From an uncultured Burkholderiales bacterium (lineage in GTDB: Bacteria; Pseudomonadota; Gammaproteobacteria; Burkholderiales; Burkholderiaceae_E), in assembly GCA_903831925.1 (NCBI GenBank), contig CAIKZV010000006.1, forward strand, positions 1-10,832: a stretch of DNA of 10,832 nt. The letters are read 5' to 3'. How positions within the stretch are numbered: the first letter of the stretch is position 1; every line of letters begins with the position of its first letter. The notes under the pieces are model-generated. The model was given only the letters and a program-made list of their open reading frames with translations. It was not told the origin of the DNA and searched no databases. Below, in pieces: positions 1 to 7,991 of the stretch. The position numbers and the translations under genes are program-made.

Positions 1-257
1 GACAGGACCACCGCCTTGCCCGAGTCGTCGGGCACCGATCCGCCGGTCAAGCCTGTGTTGCCGCCTTGCGGCACCAGCGGCACACGCTGCTCGGCGCACC
101 AGCCGACGAGTCTTGCGACCTCCTCGACATTTGCAGGCTGCACCACCGCGCGTGCACGCCCGACATAACGCTTGCGCCAGTCGAGCAGGAAAGGGGCAGT
201 GTCGGCGGGGTCGGTGAGGACGCGGCCGATGTCGGCAGGCAGATCGAACGGGTTCAT
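1..257 (-). CDS. FAD-binding oxidase of the D-2-hydroxyacid dehydrogenase type (partial, N-terminus only)
   Basis: The frame is open from an ATG at 257-255 through the left edge, giving 85 codons plus two bases. The translation contains PQGGNTGLTGG at residues 63-73. This is the Gly-rich pyrophosphate-binding loop of the FAD_binding_4 (GlcD/Dld/D2HGDH-like) flavin dehydrogenases, and it is preceded by the usual segment DWRKRYVGRARAVVQPA (residues 27-42). Family members oxidise D-lactate, glycolate or D-2-hydroxyglutarate. The substrate cannot be told because the C-terminal domain lies outside the window. The ATG at 257 gives an N-terminus of the usual length. An in-frame ATG at 297-295 would add MTFLTLWRGHNPR, and neither start has a clear Shine-Dalgarno sequence. 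The gene is divergent from the PEP-CTERM gene, with a 262-bp gap. Family assignment is solid; exact activity is unknown. Confidence 0.85.
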   Translation of the reverse strand, partial: MNPFDLPADIGRVLTDPADTAPFLLDWRKRYVGRARAVVQPANVEEVARLVGWCAEQRVPLVPQGGNTGLTGGSVPDDSGKAVVL

Positions 258-337
258 CCGTGGATTATGCCCGCGCCAAAGTGTGAGGAAAGTCATGTCG
301 GCGGGCTTTACACAGGCCCTTTGCGAAAAACGATTTG

Positions 338-373
338 TGTCGACGATGTCTCGGCTCGCGTGTGACCGATGTC
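338..373 (+). promoter_or_regulatory. TGTC cluster, possible enhancer-binding-protein site
   Basis: TGTC occurs at 338-341 (as GTGTC), 347-350 and 370-373; the last two lie within identical CGATGTC repeats. A fourth copy is at 296-299. Relative to the transcript start predicted from the sigma-54 promoter (~456), the cluster lies at about -118 to -83, the usual distance for upstream activator sites. P. aeruginosa PilR is known to bind tandem (C/G)TGTC elements upstream of pilA. Only one copy here has the full pentamer, so this is suggestive only. Confidence 0.22.
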
Positions 374-391
374 GCGTTTGCCGGCCTTTGG

Positions 392-405
392 GTGATATCG
401 ATCAC
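392..405 (+). promoter_or_regulatory. CRP/FNR-like inverted repeat
   Basis: GTGAT-ATCG-ATCAC is a perfect 5-bp inverted repeat with a 4-bp spacer. Read as GGTGA-N6-TCACA it matches nine of ten fixed positions of the CRP/Vfr consensus TGTGA-N6-TCACA. Read as an FNR/Dnr site (TTGAT-N4-ATCAA) it matches eight of ten. It is centred about 57 bp upstream of the transcript start predicted for the PEP-CTERM gene and is followed by an A6 tract. It could also serve the divergent flavin oxidase gene. The repeat is seen directly; the binding protein is inferred. Confidence 0.38.
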
Positions 406-429
406 AAAAAAGCGTGACTGATTTGGGGG

Positions 430-445
430 TGGCCTCGGGATTGCA
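430..445 (+). promoter_or_regulatory. Sigma-54 (RpoN) -24/-12 promoter of the PEP-CTERM gene
   Basis: TGGCCT-CGGGA-TTGCA matches the consensus TGGCAC-N5-TTGCW. The invariant GG (431-432) and GC (443-444) are separated by exactly 10 bp, and the -12 half is perfect. The two deviations (A to C, C to T) are at the end of the -24 half. The predicted transcript start is near 456, leaving a leader of about 64 nt before the ATG at 520. PEP-CTERM genes in floc- and EPS-forming betaproteobacteria are known to be RpoN-dependent, which fits. Confidence 0.65.
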
Positions 446-454
446 TGGATGACG

Positions 455-481
455 CCAAGCCCTTCGTGGGGCCTGGTTTTT
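455..481 (+). other. Leader hairpin followed by a T5 tract
   Basis: CCAAGCCC (455-462) pairs with GGGCCTGG (469-476) around the hexaloop TTCGTG, giving seven pairs and one A/C mismatch, followed by five T residues (477-481). It begins at the start site predicted from the sigma-54 promoter, so the transcript would open with this stem. It could stabilise the 5' end, act as an attenuator, or end upstream read-through. No upstream plus-strand gene in the window needs a terminator, so a leader role is preferred. Confidence 0.4.
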
Positions 482-519
482 CAGTCTCTCGCTTTACCCA
501 CTTTCTCAAGGACATTGTC

Positions 520-1197
520 ATGACCAAGCATTTTCTGACCCGCGTCGCCGCATCGGTGGCGATTGCGACCGCATCGATGGCGGCTTCGGCTGGTGTGATC
601 GACTTTACGTCGAGTGCGTGGAGTGGTGCGAATGCCTCGGGCACGTTCACGTCGGGCGGCGTGACGCTGACCGCCTGTCTGGCAGACGTATCCGGAAACC
701 TGACGACTTGCAGCCTGGGGACGGGATATCCCCAACTGACCTACAGTTCGACCTACGGAATCGGAATCAAAAGCACCCGGGCGGATCCGATTCCCGGCGA
801 GGTCTCGTACCTCGAACTGCTCAAGGTCTCTTTCGCTGCCCCGGTCAGTCTGACCGAACTGCAGTTCAAGAAGTTTGTGATCGACAGCGTCCCGGTTGTG
901 ACCTTGAGCCCGCCGTTTATTCAGACGACGCTTGTTCCCGAAGTCATGAGCGTGTCCTACAACGGCGGCGGTTATACGCAATACGAAGCCAATGGATCCG
1001 TTGCCTCGACGCCCTATACAGCGTCGTATCCGGTGACTGGCGCGAATTTCCTGTACTTGACAGGGTTTAATGTCAGCAGTGAAGCAAGCCTGTTCACCAT
1101 CACCACCGCCAACGTCCCGGTCCCGGCCACGCTGCCCCTGATCGGCCTCGGTCTGGCGGCTTTCGGCGGTCTGAGCCGGCGTCGTCGTTCGGCCTGA
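520..1197 (+). CDS. PEP-CTERM (VPxPA-type) sorting-domain exported protein
   Basis: This 225-aa protein has a Sec signal peptide at residues 1-24 (Lys/Arg-containing start, Ala-rich core, ASA before the likely cleavage). Its C-terminal tripartite sorting signal is VPVPATLP (199-206), then a hydrophobic segment LIGLGLAAFGGL (207-218), then an Arg-rich tail SRRRRSA. That signal is recognised by exosortase (XrtA/EpsH-type), which cuts it and passes the protein to the envelope or extracellular matrix. The usual Pro-Glu-Pro is Pro-Val-Pro here, close to the VPLPA-CTERM variant. The mature part is Ser/Thr/Gly/Tyr-rich, probably beta-structured, with two cysteines (53, 64), and has no domain I recognise. 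AAGGA at 508-512, seven bases from the ATG, fixes the start. An in-frame ATG at 445 overlaps the -12 promoter element and is rejected. The molecular role is unknown; matrix or floc association is an inference from the family. Confidence 0.85.
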   Translation: MTKHFLTRVAASVAIATASMAASAGVIDFTSSAWSGANASGTFTSGGVTLTACLADVSGNLTTCSLGTGYPQLTYSSTYGIGIKSTRADPIPGEVSYLELLKVSFAAPVSLTELQFKKFVIDSVPVVTLSPPFIQTTLVPEVMSVSYNGGGYTQYEANGSVASTPYTASYPVTGANFLYLTGFNVSSEASLFTITTANVPVPATLPLIGLGLAAFGGLSRRRRSA

Positions 1198-1207
1198 ACC
1201 CAGCTTC

Positions 1208-1225
1208 TGAGGCCAAGTCGCCTCA
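1208..1225. repeat. Small stem-loop after the PEP-CTERM gene
   Basis: TGAGGC (1208-1213) pairs with GCCTCA (1220-1225) around a 6-nt loop, eleven bases after the stop codon. No T-run follows, so it is at best an accessory part of the 3'-end structure formed with the larger hairpin at 1233-1267. Confidence 0.3.
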
Positions 1226-1232
1226 TCAGCGA

Positions 1233-1267
1233 CAGGCTGATCAGGTCACATCGGACTGGTCAGCCTG
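1233..1267. terminator. Convergent-gene hairpin, probable bidirectional 3'-end structure
   Basis: CAGGCTGATCAG (1233-1244) and CTGGTCAGCCTG (1256-1267) form a 12-bp stem with one G-T wobble and an 11-nt loop. It lies between the ends of the convergent PEP-CTERM and ffh genes, so it can fold in either transcript. No T-tract follows on either strand. It may therefore work with Rho or as a 3'-end stabiliser rather than as a classic intrinsic terminator. Confidence 0.45.
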
Positions 1268-1280
1268 ATGCGGCGGTCGT

Positions 1281-1301
1281 GGCAGCGCGTTAGCGCATGC
1301 C
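1281..1301 (-). other. Hairpin spanning the ffh stop codon
   Basis: GGCAGCGC (1281-1288) pairs with GCGC-A-TGCC (1293-1301, one bulged A) around a GTTA tetraloop. The ffh stop codon lies at 1290-1292, inside the loop. The structure would form at the end of the ffh message. No T-run follows, so a termination role is weak. Confidence 0.28.
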
Positions 1302-2648
1302 GCCGGGCATCATCCCCTTCATGCCCCGCATCATCTTGGCCAGCCCGCCTTTTTGCATCTTCTTCATCATCGCCTGCATCTGGTCGAACTGCGCCAGCAT
1401 GCGGTTGACGTCCTGCACCTGAACACCGGCACCGACCGCAATGCGCCGCTTGCGGCTGGCCTTGATGATCTCGGGCTTGGTGCGCTCGGCCGGCGTCATC
1501 GAATGGATGATGCCCTGCATGCGCCTGATATCTTTTTCGGCGCGGGTCATGTCGGCCTGGCCGGCCGCCGCCTGCATCTGTGCCGGCAGCTTGTCCATCA
1601 GTGACGACAGGCCGCCCATCTTCTTCATCTGGCTGATCTGCGCGAGGAAGTCGTTCAGATCGAATCGGCTGCCGCCCTTGAGTTTTTCGGCCAGACCGCG
1701 GGCCGCCTCATGGTCGACGCTGGCCTGTGCCTGCTCGACCAGGGCGAGGATGTCGCCCATGCCGAGGATGCGGTTGGCCATGCGGTCGGGATGGAAGGCA
1801 TCGAGCCCGTCGAGCTTTTCGCCGGTGCCTACGAATTTGATCGGGCAGCCGGTGATCGCCTTGACCGAGAGCGCCGCACCGCCGCGTGAATCGCCGTCGA
1901 GCTTGGTCAGCACCACGCCGGTGAGCGGTATCGCCTCTTTAAAGGCACGTGCAGTATTGACCGCGTCCTGGCCCTGCATCGCGTCGACCACGAAGAGCGT
2001 CTCGATCGGCTTGAGTGCGCCATGCAGCGCGGCGATCTCGGCCATCATCGCCTCGTCGATGCCAAGGCGTCCGGCGGTGTCGACCAGCACCACGTCGTGA
2101 TAGTGATTTCGCGCCCAGAGCACCGCGGCCTGCGCGATCTCGAGTGGCTTCTGGTCGGGGGTGGACGCAAAAAAGTCGGCACCGGCCTGCGCGGTGACGG
2201 TCTTGAGCTGGTCGATGGCGGCCGGGCGATAGACGTCGCATGAGACCGTCAGCACCTTCTTTTTCTTTTGCTCGCGCAACCACTTGGCCAACTTGCCGAC
2301 GGTGGTGGTCTTGCCTGCGCCCTGCAGGCCGGCCATCAGGATGATCGCCGGCGGCTGGGTGGCGAAGTTGAGCTCGGCGGTCGTGCCGCCTATTAGCGCA
2401 GTGAGCTCGTCATGGACCACACCCACCAGCGCCTGGCCGGGCGACAGGCTGGCCAGCACCTCCTGGCCCAGCGCCTTTTCGCGCACCTTGGCGATGAAGT
2501 CGCGCACCACCGGCAGCGCCACATCGGCCTCGAGCAGCGCGATGCGGATTTCGCGCAGCATCTCCTGGGTGTTGGCTTCGGTAAGACGCGCTTCGCCGCG
2601 CATCGTTTTGACGACACGGGCAAGCCGCTGGGAGAGATTGTCGAACAT
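1290..2648 (-). CDS. ffh: Signal recognition particle protein Ffh (SRP54)
   Basis: This 452-aa protein has normal length for bacterial Ffh. With 4.5S RNA and the receptor FtsY it targets nascent inner-membrane proteins to the translocon in a GTP-dependent cycle. The N domain (about 1-95) is followed by the G domain: P-loop GLQGAGKTT (107-115), DTAGR (190-194) and TKLDGDSRGG (248-257). The C-terminal M domain (about 320-452) is rich in Met (MQAMMKKMQ, MMRGMKGMMPGGM), which forms the signal-sequence groove. The RNA-binding helix-turn-helix is at SRKRRIAVGAG (398-408), where the usual GSG-type turn reads GAG. The ATG at 2648 gives the standard start, MFDNLSQRL. Its start codon abuts the divergent ypjD gene, so its promoter must sit inside the ypjD 5' coding region. 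A TACAAT -10-like hexamer is present there. Confidence 0.98.
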   Translation of the reverse strand: MFDNLSQRLARVVKTMRGEARLTEANTQEMLREIRIALLEADVALPVVRDFIAKVREKALGQEVLASLSPGQALVGVVHDELTALIGGTTAELNFATQPPAIILMAGLQGAGKTTTVGKLAKWLREQKKKKVLTVSCDVYRPAAIDQLKTVTAQAGADFFASTPDQKPLEIAQAAVLWARNHYHDVVLVDTAGRLGIDEAMMAEIAALHGALKPIETLFVVDAMQGQDAVNTARAFKEAIPLTGVVLTKLDGDSRGGAALSVKAITGCPIKFVGTGEKLDGLDAFHPDRMANRILGMGDILALVEQAQASVDHEAARGLAEKLKGGSRFDLNDFLAQISQMKKMGGLSSLMDKLPAQMQAAAGQADMTRAEKDIRRMQGIIHSMTPAERTKPEIIKASRKRRIAVGAGVQVQDVNRMLAQFDQMQAMMKKMQKGGLAKMMRGMKGMMPGGMR

Positions 2649-2673
2649 GGGCCTGCGCTACACTTCCAACACG

Positions 2674-3534
2674 ATGATCGAACCCATTGTACTGATTCTG
2701 TTTTTCGTACCCGCGGCCCTCTATGCGGCGGCCTGGGTGGCCTCGCGCAAGTCGGCCACCCTGACCGCGCAAAGAAATGGTGCTGCCGCGGGCGCGCAAG
2801 TCGCCCCGCGCCCCGACTGGATCCTGCTGCTCGCCATCGTCTTGCACGGCGCCACGCTCGCCTGGCCCTGGGACGACGGCGGCTTTCGCTTCGGCTTTGC
2901 CAAGGCGCTATCGGCCATGCTCTGGATCGGTCTGGTCATGCTGTGGTTCGAAAGCCGCAAGGTGCATCTGGTGGCGATGCGCCTGATGCTGCTGCCGCTG
3001 GCCATCATCACGCTGCTGCTGCCGCTTGCCTATCCCGGCGCCGACTTCGGCGAACTGTCGCACCGACCGCTCTTCGTGCCGCACCTGCTGGCCGGCACGC
3101 TCGCTTATGGCGTGCTGATGCTCGGCGCGCTCAACGCCGTGCTGATGCTCGGGGTGCAGCGCGATCTGCAGCGTCCGATCACCGACGCGCCGCAGGGCGC
3201 GATGTCGCGCTTTCTCGGCCAGTTGCCGCCACTGATGGTGCTCGAGCGGGTGCTGTTTCACTTCATCGGCGTGGGCTTCGTGATGCTGCTGATCACCACC
3301 CTGAGCGGCATGCTGTTTTCGGAGCAGGTCTTCGGGCGGCCCTTCGTGCTCGAGCACAAGACCCTCTTTTCCCTGATTTCACTGGTGTTCTTCGGTGTAT
3401 TGCTGGCGGGCCGTGCGACCCGGGGCTGGCGCGGGCGCATTGCCATGCGGTTTACGATCGGCGGGTTCATCCTGCTGTTGCTGGCCTATGTCGGCAGCCG
3501 CTTCGTTCTCGAGGTCGTGCTGCATCGTTTCTGA
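2674..3534 (+). CDS. ypjD: YpjD/CcsA-family inner membrane protein (cytochrome c assembly fold)
   Basis: This 286-aa polytopic protein has about eight hydrophobic segments (near 2-21, 48-65, 76-93, 102-120, 136-160, 194-213, 228-247, 258-278). It matches the CcsA/CcmC-like family called YpjD, which lies next to ffh in many proteobacteria, including E. coli. Characteristic parts are FVPHLLAGTLAYG (134-146), LEHKTLFSL (226-234) and GWRGR...GSRFVLEVVL near the C-terminus. The histidines at 137 and 228 occupy positions like the haem-ligating His of CcsA. The Trp-rich haem-handling loop of true haem lyases is not visible, so cytochrome c assembly activity is not assured. The start is uncertain: ATG 2674 gives a natural hydrophobic N-terminus but has no Shine-Dalgarno, while in-frame ATG 2647 has GGGAGAG ten bases upstream and would overlap the ffh start codon. 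It probably heads the operon that continues to ampD. Confidence 0.85.
   Translation: MIEPIVLILFFVPAALYAAAWVASRKSATLTAQRNGAAAGAQVAPRPDWILLLAIVLHGATLAWPWDDGGFRFGFAKALSAMLWIGLVMLWFESRKVHLVAMRLMLLPLAIITLLLPLAYPGADFGELSHRPLFVPHLLAGTLAYGVLMLGALNAVLMLGVQRDLQRPITDAPQGAMSRFLGQLPPLMVLERVLFHFIGVGFVMLLITTLSGMLFSEQVFGRPFVLEHKTLFSLISLVFFGVLLAGRATRGWRGRIAMRFTIGGFILLLLAYVGSRFVLEVVLHRF
2686..2691 (-). promoter_or_regulatory. Possible -10 element of ffh
   Basis: On the minus strand TACAAT (2691 to 2686) matches five of six positions of the sigma-70 -10 box. A start site near 2679 would give a ~30-nt ffh leader. I find no good -35 hexamer 16-18 bp upstream. The element lies within codons of ypjD, as expected if the two divergent genes have no true intergenic spacer. 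Confidence 0.3.
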
Positions 3535-3569
3535 TCTGACGCACCGTCTGCGCTCCGAGGAGGTCTGAC

Positions 3570-3896
3570 ATGGGCAAGTTGCTGGGATGGGTGCTGGTCG
3601 GCTTGCTGGTGTGGGTCGTCTGGCGTTTCATGGTGATCAGCAAGCGTCGGGCCGAGCGGGCGAAGGCTGGTGGTTCGGCCGGCGGCGAAGCCTCGCCATC
3701 GAGCCAGGGCGCGCGCCGCGATACGCCTGTGACCGACCGGACGCCGGTGATGATGATGCAGTGCGTGGTCTGCGGCGTGCATCTGCCGTCCACCGAGGCG
3801 ATTTTTTCGGGCGGCAATGTCTTTTGCAGCGAGGCGCACCGAAACCAGGGTCCGCCTGCGCATGCTGGCGCTGCGGCGCGACGGGACGAGTCCTGA
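3570..3896 (+). CDS. PP0621-family small membrane-anchored Cys/His protein
   Basis: This 108-aa protein has one N-terminal hydrophobic segment (about 4-24), a Lys/Arg-rich and then Gly/Ser/Ala-rich linker, and a C-terminal Cys/His module: Cys65-X2-Cys68 ... Cys86-X3-His90. The module, MMQCVVCGVHLPSTEAIFS followed by GGNVFCSEAH, resembles a small treble-clef or zinc-ribbon site. I recognise the family (called PP0621) from its regular place between ypjD-like and pilS genes in betaproteobacteria. No biochemical role is known to me. The N-terminal anchor followed by basic residues predicts that the metal-binding end is cytoplasmic. AGGAGG at 3558-3563, six bases from the ATG, is the strongest ribosome binding site in this operon. 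It follows ypjD by 35 bp. Confidence 0.8.
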   Translation: MGKLLGWVLVGLLVWVVWRFMVISKRRAERAKAGGSAGGEASPSSQGARRDTPVTDRTPVMMMQCVVCGVHLPSTEAIFSGGNVFCSEAHRNQGPPAHAGAAARRDES

Positions 3897-3897
3897 C

Positions 3898-5570
3898 GTG
3901 CCCTTGCAGGCTCCGGGGCGCGATTTTCGCCTGAGCGGTTACTGGCGCTCGCTGCGCTATTTTGCGCTCGCCAGGGTCGTGGTGGCAGGCGTATTGATCG
4001 TCTATCTGCGGCTGATGCGCAGCGCTTTCGGTATCGGTTCCGGCGTCGACGGTACCACCTTCGTGGCCACCGCGATCGGCTACATGGTCGCCGCGATCGT
4101 GCTGCTGCTGGTCTCAAGACCCGGGCGATTGCGCCTCGAGACACTGGTCTTCATACAGGTGACGGTCGATCTGATCGCGCTGGCCATCCTCATCTATGCC
4201 AGCCGGGGCGTGCTGGATGGCCTGGCCGTGCTGCTGGTGCTTCCCAATGCCGGGGCGGCCATCCTGATTGGTCAGCGATCCTCGCTGTTCTTTGCCGCCC
4301 TGTCTGCGATCGCCCTGATGCTGATCGCGGTTTTTCAATGGCTGCGCGACGAAGCGACCGAAGTCGCGATTGCCCAGGCCGGGCTGATCGGTGCTGCGCT
4401 GCTCGCCACGGTGCTGATCGTCGGTCGACTTGCGTCTTTGCTGGCTGCTCAGGAGCGACTGGCTGCCCAGCGTGGCGAAGACCTGCGCAACCAGCTCGCG
4501 GTGACCCAGGCCGTGATCAGCGAACTGCACGACGGGGTGCTGGTGCTGGGCGAGCAGGGCGAGGTCCGCGCGATCAACCGGTCGGCCAGGGTGATGCTGG
4601 CGGCGGTCGACGGTGACGACGCGCTGCCGGGCCTGCCATCGCTCTGGTCGGCGCTTCGCCGGCCGGCGAGCCTCGAGCCGTCGCTGTCGCTGATCGTGAG
4701 CCCCGATTCGAACGGTGAGAGCGACGATATGCGGCCGATGTCGGGCGGTCGCGCGGTCACGTTTTCGGTCACGCCGGGGACAAATCAGCCGGAGCGGCTG
4801 CTGCGGGCGCGCCAGTTGGATTCAACCGGAGGCGGTCGCGATACCGTGGTGGTAGTTGAAGATCTCGGACGGCTCGAGCGCCGGGCGCAGCAGCTCAAGC
4901 TCGCTTCGATGGGTCGCTTGTCTGCCTCGATTGCCCATGAGATCCGCAATCCGCTGGCGGCGATTCGCCATGCCAACGGGCTGCTCGGCGAGCGTCTCGA
5001 GAGTCCAGCGCAGCAGCGGCTGGCCGCGATCGTCGAAGACAACTGTGTGCGCATCAATCGCATCATCGAGGACGTGCTGTCGATCTCGCGTCGAGGCTCG
5101 GCTGCGCCCGAGCCGATCGCAGCCGCCGCCTTTCTTGCCAGAGTGATCGCCGAGTATGTCGTGCAGTCGGATGTCGATCCGACCCGTGTCGATTGCTGCA
5201 TCGAATCCGAAGAGCCGATCTGGTTCGATGCCGGGAACCTGCGTCAGGTCATCCTCAATCTGCTTGGCAATGCCTTGCGCCACTCGAGTCATGCGCCGGG
5301 TGCGGTGCGCATCACCTGGGCGCACGAGAGCGGCACGCCGACTCTGTCGGTCAGCGATGACGGACCCGGTGTGCCGCAAAGCGTTCGGGATCATCTCTTT
5401 GAGCCATTCCTCACCACCGAGGCGCGCGGCACCGGCCTGGGCCTGCATCTGGCGCGCGAACTGTGCAATGCCAACGCCGCCCGTATCCGTTATCTGCCGG
5501 CAGGTGATAATCCGCCGGTCCGAAGCCAGTTCATCATCGAACCGGCGCTACCACCCGCCGGCCTTGCCCG

Positions 5571-5574
<4 letters not shown>
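3898..5574 (+). CDS. pilS: PilS-type membrane sensor histidine kinase
   Basis: The protein is 558 aa from GTG 3898. The N-terminal 180 residues hold about six membrane segments (near 24-42, 55-73, 82-99, 108-127, 129-147, 157-180), as in P. aeruginosa PilS, with no sizeable periplasmic domain. A PAS-like segment follows (about 205-320). The kinase core carries the H box ASIAHEIRNPLAAI with phospho-acceptor His347, an N box around Asn458 (LLGNALRHS), G1 DDGPGVP (487-493), an F box FEPFLTT (501-507) and G2 GTGLGLHLA (511-519). PilS phosphorylates PilR and, in Pseudomonas, senses pilin in the membrane. GTG 3898 lies one base after the stop of the preceding gene; ATG 3862 (570 aa, 35-bp overlap) is the alternative. 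The stop overlaps the pilR start (ATGA). The name rests on domain layout and the adjacent pilR. Confidence 0.9.
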
Positions 5575-7204
<1,630 letters not shown>

Positions 7205-7208
<4 letters not shown>

Positions 7209-7801
7209 GCAAGATCAGCCACATCGATGCCGATGGCTGGGCGCATCGCGCACGCCGCGTGCCATCGCCCAACCACGACCGGCGACCCGACGCCACGCCG
7301 GTCGATCTGCTCGTGATTCACCATATAAGCCTGCCTGCTGGCGATTTCAGTGGCGACGCGATCGAGCAACTCTTTACCAACCGCCTCGACACCTCGTCTC
7401 ATCCCTCGTTCGCCTCGCTCGTCGGTCTGCGGGTGTCGGCGCACTTCCTGATCCGACGTCGTGGTGAACTGATTCAGTTCGTGTCGGGCGACGACCGCGC
7501 CTGGCACGCCGGGCAATCCTGCTTTCTGGGGCGAGAGCGCTGCAACGACTTTTCGATCGGTATCGAACTCGAAGGAACCGGAGAGCGCCCCTTTACACAG
7601 GCGCAATACCGGGTCCTCGCCGCCCTCACTGCAATGCTCGTCAAGCGATGGCCGTTGCGTTTTGTCGTCGGTCACAGCGACATCGCCCCCGGTCGCAAGC
7701 ATGACCCGGGTCCGACGTTCGACTGGGCTCGCTATCTGGAGACCACGAAACCATGCGGCCTTGAGCGGATATTCGGCCCGCCAGACCGCTCTAACCCTTG
7801 A
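7205..7801 (+). CDS. ampD: 1,6-anhydro-N-acetylmuramyl-L-alanine amidase AmpD
   Basis: This 198-aa cytoplasmic zinc amidase belongs to the N-acetylmuramoyl-L-alanine amidase type 2 family. It cleaves the stem peptide from anhydro-muropeptides during murein recycling and so lowers inducer levels for AmpR-type regulators. Zinc ligands equivalent to E. coli His34/His154/Asp164 are His39 (VIHHISLP), His157 (VVGHSDIAPGRKHDPGP) and Asp167. Catalytic Lys165 and Glu121 (SIGIELEG) are present, and length and ends are normal. The start is GTG at 7205, overlapping the pilR stop as GTGA, so it is probably translated by re-initiation at the end of the operon. No ampR or beta-lactamase gene is nearby in this window. 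The signature APGRKHDPGP is diagnostic of AmpD rather than of periplasmic AmiD-like amidases. Confidence 0.95.
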
Positions 7802-7962
7802 TTGTGAACGGTTTGTAACGCTTTTAAGCCGCTTGCGCAGGCATTTCAGGCCATCTGACACGCGGTTGCTGGATCCGACAGGCGGAACCGAGGCGCCATG
7901 CGGCTTGCAGGCGCGATGCCCCAGACCTTTGCTCAAACCATTTGAATTTCCGTTTTCTGAGC
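7802..7962. other. Intergenic DNA after ampD, no gene seen
   Basis: No convincing coding frame or ribosome binding site was found here. AAGCCGC (7826-7832) and GCGGCTT (7900-7906) are complementary but 67 nt apart. I found no intrinsic terminator with a T-tract for the ampD operon. A weak near-repeat (GCTTGCGCAGGC at 7831-7842, GCTTGCAGGC at 7903-7912) is the only other structure noted. Confidence 0.4.
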
Positions 7963-7991
7963 TTGCGATAGTGCAGCGCAGGCACTAGAAT
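7963..7991 (+). promoter_or_regulatory. Sigma-70 promoter of nrdA
   Basis: TTGCGA (7963-7968) and TAGAAT (7986-7991) are separated by exactly 17 bp. They match the -35 (TTGACA, four of six) and -10 (TATAAT, five of six) consensus. Transcription would start near 7998, giving a leader of about 190 nt before the nrdA ATG. The -10 lies inside the first NrdR-box-like palindrome, which fits repression by promoter occlusion. Confidence 0.6.

Noticed and set aside
445..519. Longer N-terminus of the PEP-CTERM protein from ATG 445
   Set aside because: It would place the start inside the -12 promoter element, lacks a ribosome binding site and would bury the signal peptide. ATG 520 has AAGGA at the right distance.
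2608..2636. TTGACG as a -35 element for ypjD
   Set aside because: No acceptable -10 hexamer follows at 16-18 bp, and the bases are constrained by ffh codons.
2284..2646. Upstream extension of the ypjD reading frame across ffh
   Set aside because: It is antisense to the conserved G-domain and N-domain coding region of ffh and has no membrane-protein character. The hydrophobic protein starts at 2647 or 2674.
7826..7906. Complementary AAGCCGC / GCGGCTT as an ampD terminator
   Set aside because: The arms are seven bases long with a 67-nt loop and no T-tract, so chance pairing in high-GC DNA is likely.
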